Assembly (NCBI GenBank): GCA_964432885.1
Contig: CAYSPG010000035.1
Location: 1-16,398 of the forward strand
DNA length: 16,398 nt
Direction: 5' to 3'
Origin: CAYSPG01 sp964432885
Lineage (GTDB): Bacteria > Bacteroidota > Bacteroidia > AKYH767-A > OLB10
The translations under genes and the position numbers were made by a program. Within the stretch, counting starts at the first letter, position 1, and each line of letters starts with the position of its first letter. Shown in pieces: positions 1 through 6,406 of this stretch. Under the pieces are notes generated by a model, which was not told the origin of the DNA, searched no databases, and saw only the letters and a program-made list of their open reading frames with translations.

Positions 1-53
1 TACTCCTTTTTTAACCCCTAAAGGGTTTTGAACCCTTTAGGGGGTTGTGCTCA
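1..53. repeat. 53-bp hairpin-forming direct repeat, copy 1
   Basis: This copy is identical base for base to 100-152. Its core is an inverted repeat: a 15-base arm (about 13-27) is followed by a 3-base loop and a complementary arm (about 31-46) that carries one extra G, so either strand could fold into a strong hairpin. A run of T precedes the arm on the + strand but no T-run follows it on either strand, so it is not a standard intrinsic terminator. The window begins at the first base of this copy, so the true left boundary and the number of copies further left are unknown. Confidence 0.9.
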
Positions 54-99
54 GTGTATTACCCATTTTATTTTACGTATTCGCAAATATAAATATATC

Positions 100-152
100 T
101 ACTCCTTTTTTAACCCCTAAAGGGTTTTGAACCCTTTAGGGGGTTGTGCTCA
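100..152. repeat. 53-bp hairpin-forming direct repeat, copy 2
   Basis: Exact second copy of 1-53, giving a period of 99 bp with a 46-bp AT-rich spacer (54-99) that is not itself repeated. It lies 33 bp beyond the stop codon of the minus-strand T9SS-tail gene, so read-through transcripts of that gene would carry both hairpins. Dispersed palindromes with a CCCTAAAGGG-like core are, to my knowledge, frequent in intergenic DNA of Bacteroidota. That places this one in a family but gives it no proven function. Confidence 0.9.
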
Positions 153-185
153 AACAGGCATGCGCGGGAGACCCTTCAGGTCGAA

Positions 186-1439
186 TCATTCCACCATTAT
201 TTTGCCTGTATATATTTTTTCATTCTGAATTAGTTTTACAAAATATAATCCCTTCGCACAGTTTGAAATATTAAAATGTAACTTGTTTCTTTCTTTATTT
301 AATCTAAATTTTGCTTTTTCTTTTCCTGTATAGTCATATACATAAAACCACGCATCTTTAAATGTATTAATCCCATTACCTACTTTAATATTAAATGTAC
401 CCAAGTTAGGGTTAGGAAACAAGGTTAAACTATTTTGTTCTTTACTAAACAACATCTCAATTCCGGTAGAGGTAAGATTAGTGATAAATACGTAATACCC
501 ATCAACAGCGTAACCAATAGTATCGTTTACAAAAACTATTTTCTTAATTGGGTTGGTAGTATTAATAGAGTCTTGGATAAATGTTACACCCCCATCAATT
601 GTACGTAGCATAAGCCCGCCAAAACCTCCAACAAATCCCAGCATGCTATTTACAAATCGAACAGATGTTAAATGAGAAGTAAAACCCGAGTTTAAATTTT
701 GCCATGATAGACCGCCATCAATTGTTTTGATTATTCTACCATTGCGACCAACTATAAACCCTGTCATATTATTTATGAAATAAAAATCTTGCATAAAAAA
801 AGAAGTGTCAGTGAAACAATTTGTAAATGTAAGTCCGCCATCTGTTGTCTTTAAAACAGAATGCATAGAAGCAGTAAGCGAATCTCCTAGTATAAATCCG
901 TTTAGCGTATCGGTAAAAAATAATCTGTATGCATTAAATCCAATTATTTGAGCCAAATTCACCGGAAAAAAAGTGCCATTTAGTTTTTTAAGTTGACCAG
1001 AGCAGAGAGCATAAATGTTTGAGCTATCAGGCCCATGTATGTCCATTGTATAAGAGTTAAAAGAAGGATGATTATAATAGCTTAATCCCTGATTATAAAT
1101 TTTTGTGACGTTTGTATACCCAAAATTATTAACAGACCAAGCGTAAACGGTTTTTTGTTGTGGCAATGAATAAATATACTGTCCTGCACCACCTGTACCC
1201 CATGATTTACATGAATCAGTTGAAATTTTACTGTAATAACTCGTGCCACTACTAGGTGACCAGTAATAAAAATAATTGTAAAAACCAACTTCAGGAGACA
1301 TAAAACCAGCATCGCTAAAGGTTCCGTAATAACCATTGCCTATATATGTGCTCATGGTTGATTGTGTAGTCCATTGACCCTTTGATGTATAAAGCCCTAA
1401 AATCAGATTCAACGTAATAATGAATGAAATAATTCTCAT
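186..1439 (-). CDS. Secreted YCF48/BNR-repeat protein with T9SS type A sorting domain
   Basis: The 417-residue protein has an N-terminal signal peptide (about 1-21, hydrophobic IISFIITLNLILGLY). The central part carries three motifs of the T-x-D-G-G-x-x-[WF] type at residues 198-205, 239-246 and 280-287, exactly 41 residues apart. These are typical of BNR/YCF48-like beta-propeller blades. The last 80 residues (about 337-417) begin LFPNPNLGTFNIKV and end GLYFVKLIQNEKIYTGKIMVE-like. This is the type IX secretion C-terminal signal, which is removed or anchored after export through the outer membrane. Seen: motifs and tail. Known: such proteins are surface-attached or released. The substrate or ligand is unknown. 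The start is the only ATG in front of the signal peptide. It stands alone on its strand, with a 53-bp hairpin repeat pair beyond its stop. Confidence 0.88.
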   Translation of the reverse strand: MRIISFIITLNLILGLYTSKGQWTTQSTMSTYIGNGYYGTFSDAGFMSPEVGFYNYFYYWSPSSGTSYYSKISTDSCKSWGTGGAGQYIYSLPQQKTVYAWSVNNFGYTNVTKIYNQGLSYYNHPSFNSYTMDIHGPDSSNIYALCSGQLKKLNGTFFPVNLAQIIGFNAYRLFFTDTLNGFILGDSLTASMHSVLKTTDGGLTFTNCFTDTSFFMQDFYFINNMTGFIVGRNGRIIKTIDGGLSWQNLNSGFTSHLTSVRFVNSMLGFVGGFGGLMLRTIDGGVTFIQDSINTTNPIKKIVFVNDTIGYAVDGYYVFITNLTSTGIEMLFSKEQNSLTLFPNPNLGTFNIKVGNGINTFKDAWFYVYDYTGKEKAKFRLNKERNKLHFNISNCAKGLYFVKLIQNEKIYTGKIMVE

Positions 1440-1444
1440 GAATG

Positions 1445-1506
1445 CTAAATTATATAATTATATTATACTTCATATTACTGGAGCGATTAGTACTGCCTTA
1501 TCCACA
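1445..1506. other. AT-rich stretch followed by a perfect DnaA-box match
   Basis: Within the divergent gap between the T9SS-tail gene and the FtsB-like gene, an almost pure A/T stretch (1445-1468) is followed by TTATCCACA at 1498-1506, which is the canonical DnaA box. I found no second box nearby, so this is not called as an origin. It could be a DnaA regulatory site or chance. Confidence 0.25.
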
Positions 1507-1559
1507 TCCTTTGTTTAATAAGTTTATAAAACAACAATAAACGTGCAGCGTAGTATGCA

Positions 1560-1567
1560 TAATTTCG
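1560..1567 (+). promoter_or_regulatory. Possible -7 promoter box (TAATTTCG) of the ftsB-like gene
   Basis: One mismatch from the Bacteroidota -7 consensus TAnnTTTG, placed 13 bases before the ATG at 1581. No clear TTTG -33 element is seen upstream. Confidence 0.3.
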
Positions 1568-1580
1568 TTAGCAATAAATA

Positions 1581-1901
1581 ATGGTAAACCCAGCCAATAG
1601 TATCATGCTTAAAAAAATTCCTGCTCCGCTTAAAAATAAATACGTACTTACCGTTATAGCCTTTTTTGTGTGGCTTACTTTTTTTGACAAAAACGATTTT
1701 TATTCGCAATACCGCTACCGTCAGCAATTAAAAACGTTGCAAACCGACAAGCAGTATTTTGCCCAACAAATTGAAGTTACCCGTCAAAACCTTGAAGAGT
1801 TAAAATCATCACCAGCAAGCCTCGAAAAATTTGCACGCGAAAATTATATGATGAAGCGCGATAACGAAGATTTGTTTGTAATAGTTGACGAAAAAAAATA
1901 A
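1581..1901 (+). CDS. Septum formation initiator family protein (FtsB/DivIC-like)
   Basis: The 106-residue bitopic membrane protein has a short cytoplasmic N-terminus, one transmembrane helix (about residues 21-36, YVLTVIAFFVWLTFF) and a periplasmic heptad-rich coiled coil (about 43-80). It ends in the family motif around residues 81-100 (LEKFARENYMMKRDNEDLF). The FtsB/DivIC family links FtsL and FtsQ-type proteins at the division site. The role here is inferred from this architecture. Length and layout match Bacteroidota members. An internal ATG at 1605 (residue 9) begins MLKKIPAPLKNKY, which resembles the usual family start, so translation may begin there. It converges on aroQ with only six bases between the stop codons and no terminator-like hairpin. 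Confidence 0.88.
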   Translation: MVNPANSIMLKKIPAPLKNKYVLTVIAFFVWLTFFDKNDFYSQYRYRQQLKTLQTDKQYFAQQIEVTRQNLEELKSSPASLEKFARENYMMKRDNEDLFVIVDEKK

Positions 1902-1907
1902 CACAGG

Positions 1908-2324
1908 CTACTTTAAAAAACTTTCAACCGCCAGATGATAGCCGGTTAGCCCCAGCCCGGTAATAATTCCTTTGCAGTTTTTTGAAAGCAGGCTTTTTTG
2001 CCTGAACTCCTCACGCGCAAAAATGTTTGACACATGCACCTCAACTACAGGAGTAGTAATGGCGGCCACGGCATCGGCCAGCGCTACCGAAGTATGCGTG
2101 TAACCACCGGCATTTAAAATAATACCGTCAAACGTAAATCCTGTTTCGTGCAGTTTGTTTATCAACTCACCTTCTACATTGCTTTGGTAATAGTGTAAAT
2201 TAATTCCGGTAAATGTAGCTTTAAGTTTTACAAAATAATCTTCAAAGCTTTCCGTTCCGTAAACAGTGGGCTCGCGTTTGCCAAGCAAATTAAGGTTGGG
2301 CCCATTAATAATTAGTATTTGCAT
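1908..2324 (-). CDS. aroQ: Type II 3-dehydroquinate dehydratase
   Basis: This enzyme converts 3-dehydroquinate to 3-dehydroshikimate in the shikimate pathway and is a cytosolic dodecamer in the type II family. Numbered from the ATG at 2324 (138 residues, normal family length), the hallmarks are INGPNLNLLGKREPTVYG at 6-23 with Arg17 and Tyr22, ILNAGGYTHTS at 69-79 with Asn71 and His77, and VEVHVSNIFAREEFR at 94-108 with the general acid His97 and Arg108. All key residues are present. The frame could be opened three codons upstream with TTG at 2333, but that codon lies inside the predicted -7 promoter box (2331-2338), so the ATG at 2324 is preferred. The gene is divergent from xerD and convergent with the ftsB-like gene. 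Confidence 0.95.
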   Translation of the reverse strand: MQILIINGPNLNLLGKREPTVYGTESFEDYFVKLKATFTGINLHYYQSNVEGELINKLHETGFTFDGIILNAGGYTHTSVALADAVAAITTPVVEVHVSNIFAREEFRQKSLLSKNCKGIITGLGLTGYHLAVESFLK

Positions 2325-2330
2325 AGGCAC

Positions 2331-2338
2331 CAAAATTA
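2331..2338 (-). promoter_or_regulatory. -7 promoter box TAATTTTG of aroQ
   Basis: On the minus strand this is an exact match to TAnnTTTG. Only six bases separate it from the ATG at 2324, so a start site at the usual distance from the box would give a leaderless or nearly leaderless mRNA. No convincing -33 TTTG is visible. Confidence 0.5.
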
Positions 2339-2395
2339 AAAATCAGCCGTTAATAACTAATGCCATAATCGGCATAAAGACAAATTGCTCAAAAA

Positions 2396-2403
2396 TACCT
2401 TTG
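2396..2403 (+). promoter_or_regulatory. -7 promoter box TACCTTTG of xerD
   Basis: Exact match to the Bacteroidota -7 consensus TAnnTTTG in the divergent aroQ/xerD gap. It predicts a leader of roughly 110 bases that contains the whole heptamer repeat array at 2420-2508. A matching -33 TTTG is not obvious. Confidence 0.5.
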
Positions 2404-2419
2404 CAAAAGAAGGATTCAG

Positions 2420-2508
2420 GTTTAGCGTTTTAAAAGGTTTAGGGTTTAGCGTTTTCTGCATACAGATATAAACCCCAAACCCTAAACTGCAAACTGTAAA
2501 CCGCAAAC
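2420..2508. repeat. Degenerate 7-bp repeat array in inverted halves
   Basis: The left half reads GTTTAGC (2420-2426), then after an irregular stretch GTTTAGG (2437-2443), GTTTAGC (2444-2450) and GTTTTCT (2451-2457). The right half holds six consecutive in-phase heptamers of the form NNNAAAC at 2467-2508, which are GTTTNNN on the other strand. The halves can pair: 2437-2447 is fully complementary to 2477-2487 (11 bp, 29-base loop). GGTTTAGCGTTTT also occurs twice as a 13-bp direct repeat (2419-2431 and 2443-2455). A C-rich run (2511-2521) joins the array to the xerD start codon. Confidence 0.85.
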
Positions 2509-2522
2509 TACCCCCCACCCCC

Positions 2523-3422
2523 ATGTCCTGGCAAGCATACATAAACGGTTACTCATCGTACCTAAAGTTAGAAAAATCGCTTTCGTTAAATTCCAACCAG
2601 GCGTATGTTCATGATATTGAAAAGCTGTTTCAGTTTTCGGATTATAAAAAGTTAAAGGCGGGGCCAGATAAAATTACGCTTGAAAATTTGCAGGACTTTA
2701 TACAATGGATAAATGAATTAGGAATAGGAGCACGCTCGCAGGCACGTATTATTTCAGGCATCAAATCGTTTTACAAATACTTGTTGCTTGAAAACATAAT
2801 TACTGACGACCCCACAGATTTGCTGCAAGCACCAAAGTTAGGCCGCAAACTGCCTGAGTTTTTAACCATCAATGAGATTGACACCATTTTTTCGGCAATA
2901 GACTTAAGCAAACCTGACGGGCAGCGTAACCGTGCTATGCTTGAAACCCTCTATAGCTCGGGCCTGCGTGTAACAGAATTGATTTCGTTAAAAAAATCAA
3001 ACACCTTTACCGACATAGGATTTTTAAAAATTCACGGCAAAGGAAACAAGGAGCGATTGGTACCCATAGGTTCGTCTGCAGTAAAGCACATATCTTTTTA
3101 CGAAGAGTCGTACCGCAACCACATGAAAATAAAACCTGGCAATGACGATTATCTTTTTTTAAACCGCTTTGGCGCAAAAATGACACGCGTAATGGTATTT
3201 ATGATAATAAAAGAGCTGGCTGCAGTTGCCGGAATAAAAAAGAAAATAAGCCCTCATACTTTTCGGCATTCGTTTGCCACGCATTTAATTGAGGGCGGTG
3301 CCGATTTGCGTGCCGTACAGGAAATGCTTGGCCACGAAAGCATTGTTACCACCGAAATTTATACGCACTTAGACAGAGATTATCTGCGGCAGGAAATCAT
3401 GCAACATCACCCAAGGGCATAA
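2523..3422 (+). CDS. xerD: Site-specific tyrosine recombinase XerC/XerD
   Basis: The 299-residue protein matches the length of E. coli XerD (298). The N-terminal SAM-like core-binding domain covers about 1-90 and the catalytic domain about 105-295. The catalytic set is complete: Arg149 (GLRVTEL), Lys173 (HGKGNK), His245 and Arg248 (HTFRHSF), His271 (LGHES) and nucleophile Tyr280 (IYTHL). Xer recombinases resolve chromosome dimers at dif with FtsK. The short intact protein without integrase extensions, sitting among housekeeping genes, favours that role over a phage or transposon integrase. The ATG follows a C-rich run with no Shine-Dalgarno sequence. Its TAA shares its last A with the ATG of the flavoprotein gene, so the two are translationally coupled. 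Confidence 0.93.
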   Translation: MSWQAYINGYSSYLKLEKSLSLNSNQAYVHDIEKLFQFSDYKKLKAGPDKITLENLQDFIQWINELGIGARSQARIISGIKSFYKYLLLENIITDDPTDLLQAPKLGRKLPEFLTINEIDTIFSAIDLSKPDGQRNRAMLETLYSSGLRVTELISLKKSNTFTDIGFLKIHGKGNKERLVPIGSSAVKHISFYEESYRNHMKIKPGNDDYLFLNRFGAKMTRVMVFMIIKELAAVAGIKKKISPHTFRHSFATHLIEGGADLRAVQEMLGHESIVTTEIYTHLDRDYLRQEIMQHHPRA

Positions 3423-4657
3423 TGCAAAAGCATGTGGTAATTGCAGGAGGAGGGGCGGCAGGTTTTTTTGCAGCCATAAATGTGGCATCGTCATGCAGCA
3501 ATGTGCGTGTTACTATTTTAGAAAAGTCGAACAAAGTGCTTTCAAAAGTGCGCGTATCGGGAGGCGGCAGGTGCAATGTAACGCACAATATGGTTGATGC
3601 AAAGCAGCTAAGTGAAAAGTATCCGCGCGGAAAAAAAGAACTTATTGGCGCTTTTTACAGGTTTAATCCGGCACAAACAATAGAGTGGTTTGCCAGGCGC
3701 GGAGTAAAACTTAAAACCGAAGAAGACGGAAGAATGTTTCCGGTAACCGATAATTCGCAAACCATTATTGATTGCTTTTTAAACGAGTGCAAAAAAAATA
3801 AAATTGTAATCAAACTTGGAATGGCAGTTGACAATGTTGTAAAAAGTAAAGATGGTTTTACAATTACCTGCAAAGGCGGTGAAGAATTAAAATGCGATTA
3901 TTTTATAATTGCCTCTGGCGGATATCCTAACCAAAGCTCATATGATTGGATAAAGCGGCTTGGTCATAAAATCATTTCGCCTGTGCCTTCGTTATTTACA
4001 CTCAATATTCCAAACTCTGCTTTGCGTGGGCTTGAAGGATTGGCCATAGCCCATGCACAAATAAAATTGCAGGGCACTAAGTTTATGGAAGAAGGCCCAA
4101 TGATAATTACGCACTGGGGCTTAAGCGGGCCGGCAGTAATCCGCTTGTCGGCATGGGCTGCTGAATATTTTTTTGAAAAAAAATACACTGTTGCTGTTAC
4201 GGTTTGCCTTTTGCCAAAACATTCGCAACAAAGTTTGCATACTGTTTTTGATGAAATGAAAAAAAAATTGCCGCAGCGTAAAATATATTCAAAATGTTTT
4301 GATGAAATACCTCAACGACTGTGGGAACGGATGTGTGAACTTGCGCAGATAAAAGAAGAGACGGTTATGGCAAACATTTCGAAAAAACAGGTAAGCCTGC
4401 TGGTAGAAAACCTGCTGGCTTTAAAACTTGATGTGCTGGGTAAAACAACCTTTAAAGAAGAATTTGTAACCTGCGGAGGAGTTGACTTGCTGCAGGTGGA
4501 TATGAAAACAATGGAAAGCAAGCAGGTTGACAATTTATTTTTTGCCGGTGAAGTACTAAATGTGGATGGCATTACCGGGGGATTTAATTTTCAGGCGGCA
4601 TGGACGGGAGCATGGCTGGCTGCCGCTGCCATAGCAGCACGGCAGGGCAATTGCTGA
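3422..4657 (+). CDS. HI0933/YhiN (BaiN/RdsA)-family NAD(P)/FAD-dependent oxidoreductase
   Basis: The 411-residue soluble flavoprotein opens with a Rossmann dinucleotide-binding site, VVIAGGGAAGFFAA (residues 5-18), followed by acidic Glu34 at the end of the second strand. The family signature SGGGRCNVTH lies at 46-55. The C-terminal FAD-contacting block FAGEVLNVDGITGGFNFQ lies at 374-391. Length is usual for the family (about 400). The physiological substrate is poorly defined for most members, so only an oxidoreductase role is claimed. It overlaps xerD by one base (TAATG) and is presumably on the same transcript. The link to recombination is positional only. Confidence 0.9.
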   Translation: MQKHVVIAGGGAAGFFAAINVASSCSNVRVTILEKSNKVLSKVRVSGGGRCNVTHNMVDAKQLSEKYPRGKKELIGAFYRFNPAQTIEWFARRGVKLKTEEDGRMFPVTDNSQTIIDCFLNECKKNKIVIKLGMAVDNVVKSKDGFTITCKGGEELKCDYFIIASGGYPNQSSYDWIKRLGHKIISPVPSLFTLNIPNSALRGLEGLAIAHAQIKLQGTKFMEEGPMIITHWGLSGPAVIRLSAWAAEYFFEKKYTVAVTVCLLPKHSQQSLHTVFDEMKKKLPQRKIYSKCFDEIPQRLWERMCELAQIKEETVMANISKKQVSLLVENLLALKLDVLGKTTFKEEFVTCGGVDLLQVDMKTMESKQVDNLFFAGEVLNVDGITGGFNFQAAWTGAWLAAAAIAARQGNC

Positions 4658-4665
4658 TTTTGCTT

Positions 4666-4673
4666 TAGTTTTG
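4666..4673 (+). promoter_or_regulatory. -7 promoter box TAGTTTTG of the FKBP lipoprotein genes
   Basis: Exact TAnnTTTG match, nine bases after the flavoprotein stop and 18 bases before the ATG at 4692. It suggests the FKBP pair can be transcribed independently of xerD and the flavoprotein gene. Confidence 0.45.
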
Positions 4674-4691
4674 AAAAAAAATATTTTTTGA

Positions 4692-5219
4692 ATGCGCATT
4701 AAAATAGTTTTTGACATAGTAATTGTATGTGTACTGCTTTCGTGCCGTCCTTCGCATAAGCAAGCGGATGATAAAAAGTTAAGTCAGGAGCAGGTGAAAG
4801 AAGAACTTGTTAAAGTGAATAAAGCGCAAACCTATTCGGAACAAAGCCAAATGGAAGATTTTATAAAACGTTATGATTACAAAATGCAAACAACAGCCAC
4901 CGGCTTGCGCTGGTTGATTTATAAAAAAAACAATGGACACAAAGTTGCTGCTTCCAGTATCGTAAAAGTTAAGTATGAAGTAAAGCTGCTTGATGGGACC
5001 CTGTGCTATAACAGTGCTGCCACAGGCGATTTAGAATTTCAGATAGGCAAAACCGATTTGCCAATGGGACTTCAGGAAGGAGTACAGCTTATGCAAACAG
5101 GTGAGAAAGCAATTTTTATTTCGCCATCAAAACTTGGATATGGCTTAACAGGCGATGGCGATATGATTCCGCCCAATGCGGTGCTGGTATATGATGTGGA
5201 ATTGCTAACTGTAAAATAA
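4692..5219 (+). CDS. FKBP-type peptidyl-prolyl isomerase-like lipoprotein, single domain
   Basis: The 175-residue protein has a type II signal peptide ending in the lipobox LLSC, with lipidated Cys18. A charged linker (about 20-65) precedes one FKBP fold (about 75-175). Aligning by eye to FKBP12, the pocket tyrosine (Tyr95), Phe116, Tyr150 and the IPPNAVLVYDVELL end (159-172) are kept. The FKBP12 positions Asp37 and Trp59 appear as Asn107 and Leu127, so isomerase activity may be weak and a chaperone role is possible. Size and lipobox recall GldI, the FKBP lipoprotein needed for gliding in Flavobacterium, but I cannot assign orthology. It is likely periplasmic and membrane-anchored, and is followed after 45 bases by a second FKBP lipoprotein. 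Confidence 0.85.
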   Translation: MRIKIVFDIVIVCVLLSCRPSHKQADDKKLSQEQVKEELVKVNKAQTYSEQSQMEDFIKRYDYKMQTTATGLRWLIYKKNNGHKVAASSIVKVKYEVKLLDGTLCYNSAATGDLEFQIGKTDLPMGLQEGVQLMQTGEKAIFISPSKLGYGLTGDGDMIPPNAVLVYDVELLTVK

Positions 5220-5264
5220 TTTAGCTTCAATTTAAATAACTTTAAAAAACAAATAAGATAAGTG

Positions 5265-6119
5265 ATGCAAAACTTTATGAAAACAAAATTATTTTGGATT
5301 GTAGTGTCTTTGCTTTTTTCCTGTACATCGGGCTGGCAAAAAAGCAAAACGGGTTTAGAGTATGAATTTATTGAAGATGTGGATGGTAAACAAGCAAAGC
5401 CAGGAGATATACTTACGCTTGCAATGTGTTATACATCTGATGCCGACAGTATGCTGTTTGATTCTAAAATGGTTTCGGATTCATTCAGGCTTATTTTAAA
5501 AAAACCAAAATTTAAAGCAAGCCTTGAAGAAGGGCTTGCTTTAATGAGTGTTGGTGATAGCATACAATTTATGGTAAATGCCGACTCGTTATATGCCATA
5601 ACGTTTCAAAACTCAAAACCTGAATTTATAAAGCCGGGGAGTCAGATAAAATTTTATGCAAGGCTTAAAAAAATTTCGCCTATTGAAGAATATGAAAAAG
5701 AACTTGAAATGGCGCGCAGAAAAAATTATGAAGCCGAACAAAAAAAGATTGATGCTTATATAAAAGAAAACAATATTACAACAGCGCCACTTGAAGACGG
5801 TGTTTATGTTATTGAAACAAAAAAAGGGAAGGGCAGGCAGGTGTTGTATGATATGAAGGTGGGGGTAAGGTACACTGGTAAATTTTTTGACGGAAAAGTT
5901 TTTGATACCAATGCAAACGAAAAAGAACTGTATTATTTTACAGTAGGTCGTGAAGAAGTGATATTTGGATGGGATGAAGCCTTGCAGCACATGAATTTAG
6001 GAGGCAAAGCCACGGTTATAATTCCGTCAAAGTATGCCTATGGTCAGCGAGGCTCAGGTCCCATACCTCCGTATACACCTTTGGTGTTTGATATAGAAGT
6101 GGTGGAGATGAAACCTTAA
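5265..6119 (+). CDS. FKBP-type peptidyl-prolyl cis-trans isomerase lipoprotein, two-domain
   Basis: From the ATG at 5265 the protein has 284 residues, with a lipobox LFSC and lipid-modified Cys20. Residues about 28-137 look like a degenerate FKBP domain: the closing strand and the GLALMSVGD element are recognisable but the active-site aromatics are lost. A charged helical linker (about 138-172) leads to a canonical C-terminal FKBP domain (about 178-284). That domain keeps all pocket positions expected from FKBP12: Tyr203 (VRYTG), Phe213-Asp214, Phe225, Val232-Ile233, Trp236, Tyr259 (KYAYG) and Phe275. It should be an active prolyl isomerase facing the periplasm. GTG at 5262 and ATG at 5277 are alternative starts. 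The latter gives the tidiest signal peptide. It probably shares a transcript with the preceding FKBP gene. Confidence 0.88.
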   Translation: MQNFMKTKLFWIVVSLLFSCTSGWQKSKTGLEYEFIEDVDGKQAKPGDILTLAMCYTSDADSMLFDSKMVSDSFRLILKKPKFKASLEEGLALMSVGDSIQFMVNADSLYAITFQNSKPEFIKPGSQIKFYARLKKISPIEEYEKELEMARRKNYEAEQKKIDAYIKENNITTAPLEDGVYVIETKKGKGRQVLYDMKVGVRYTGKFFDGKVFDTNANEKELYYFTVGREEVIFGWDEALQHMNLGGKATVIIPSKYAYGQRGSGPIPPYTPLVFDIEVVEMKP

Positions 6120-6188
6120 ATGTAATTGGGGGCTTAATTTTTTTTTGATAAAAAATTTAACAGGCCCTAAAACTTTATGAAAAACCGA

Positions 6189-6347
6189 TCATCTAACACT
6201 GTCTATCCTGTAAAAACCAGATGGTGTATTTAGTAAATAAATAGAATGCATATCTCGTCCGTTGCACTCCAAATCAATTTGTGCCAACAAAACCGAGTTG
6301 CTAAGTAGCAAAGCTACCATTAGGATAATTTTGATAAATGTTTTCAT
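6189..6347 (-). pseudogene. Truncated secreted-protein gene remnant (52 codons)
   Basis: On the minus strand an ATG at 6347 opens MKTFIKIILMVALLLSNSV followed by LLAQ, an unmistakable Sec signal peptide with a cleavage site after LLAQ or LLA. About 30 residues follow (starting IDLECNGRDMHSIYLL and ending FYRIDSVR) and then TGA at 6189-6191. The short mature part resembles the beginning of large secreted Bacteroidota proteins. The frame then stops in AT-rich DNA with no continuation visible, which suggests the 5' remnant of a larger exported protein gene lost by deletion or frameshift. It could instead be a genuine small secreted peptide. No function is claimed. Confidence 0.5.
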
Positions 6348-6406
6348 TTATTTTAATTATTAATGAAAATGTAACACAAAAAAAATTAAATAAGTTGTGC
6401 CAGTAC

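Noticed and set aside
1..152. CRISPR-like array from two identical repeats with a unique spacer
   Set aside because: Repeats of 53 bp are too long, only two copies are visible, no cas-like gene is present, and the repeat is a near-perfect hairpin typical of dispersed intergenic palindromes.
1498..1506. Chromosomal origin of replication
   Set aside because: Only one DnaA box was found, with no cluster and no dnaA or dnaN nearby.
2357..2542. 61-codon minus-strand reading frame over the aroQ/xerD gap
   Set aside because: It is a by-product of the period-7 repeat, overlaps the xerD start and promoter boxes, and encodes no recognisable protein.
2523..3422. XerD-type recombinase as a mobile-element integrase
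   Set aside because: The neighbours are housekeeping genes, the protein is of standard XerD length with no extra DNA-binding domain, and there are no att-like repeats flanking a cargo.
6120..6150. Intrinsic terminator after the second FKBP gene (G-run followed by ten T)
   Set aside because: The T-run is present but I could not pair the upstream GGGGGC with anything nearby beyond four bases.
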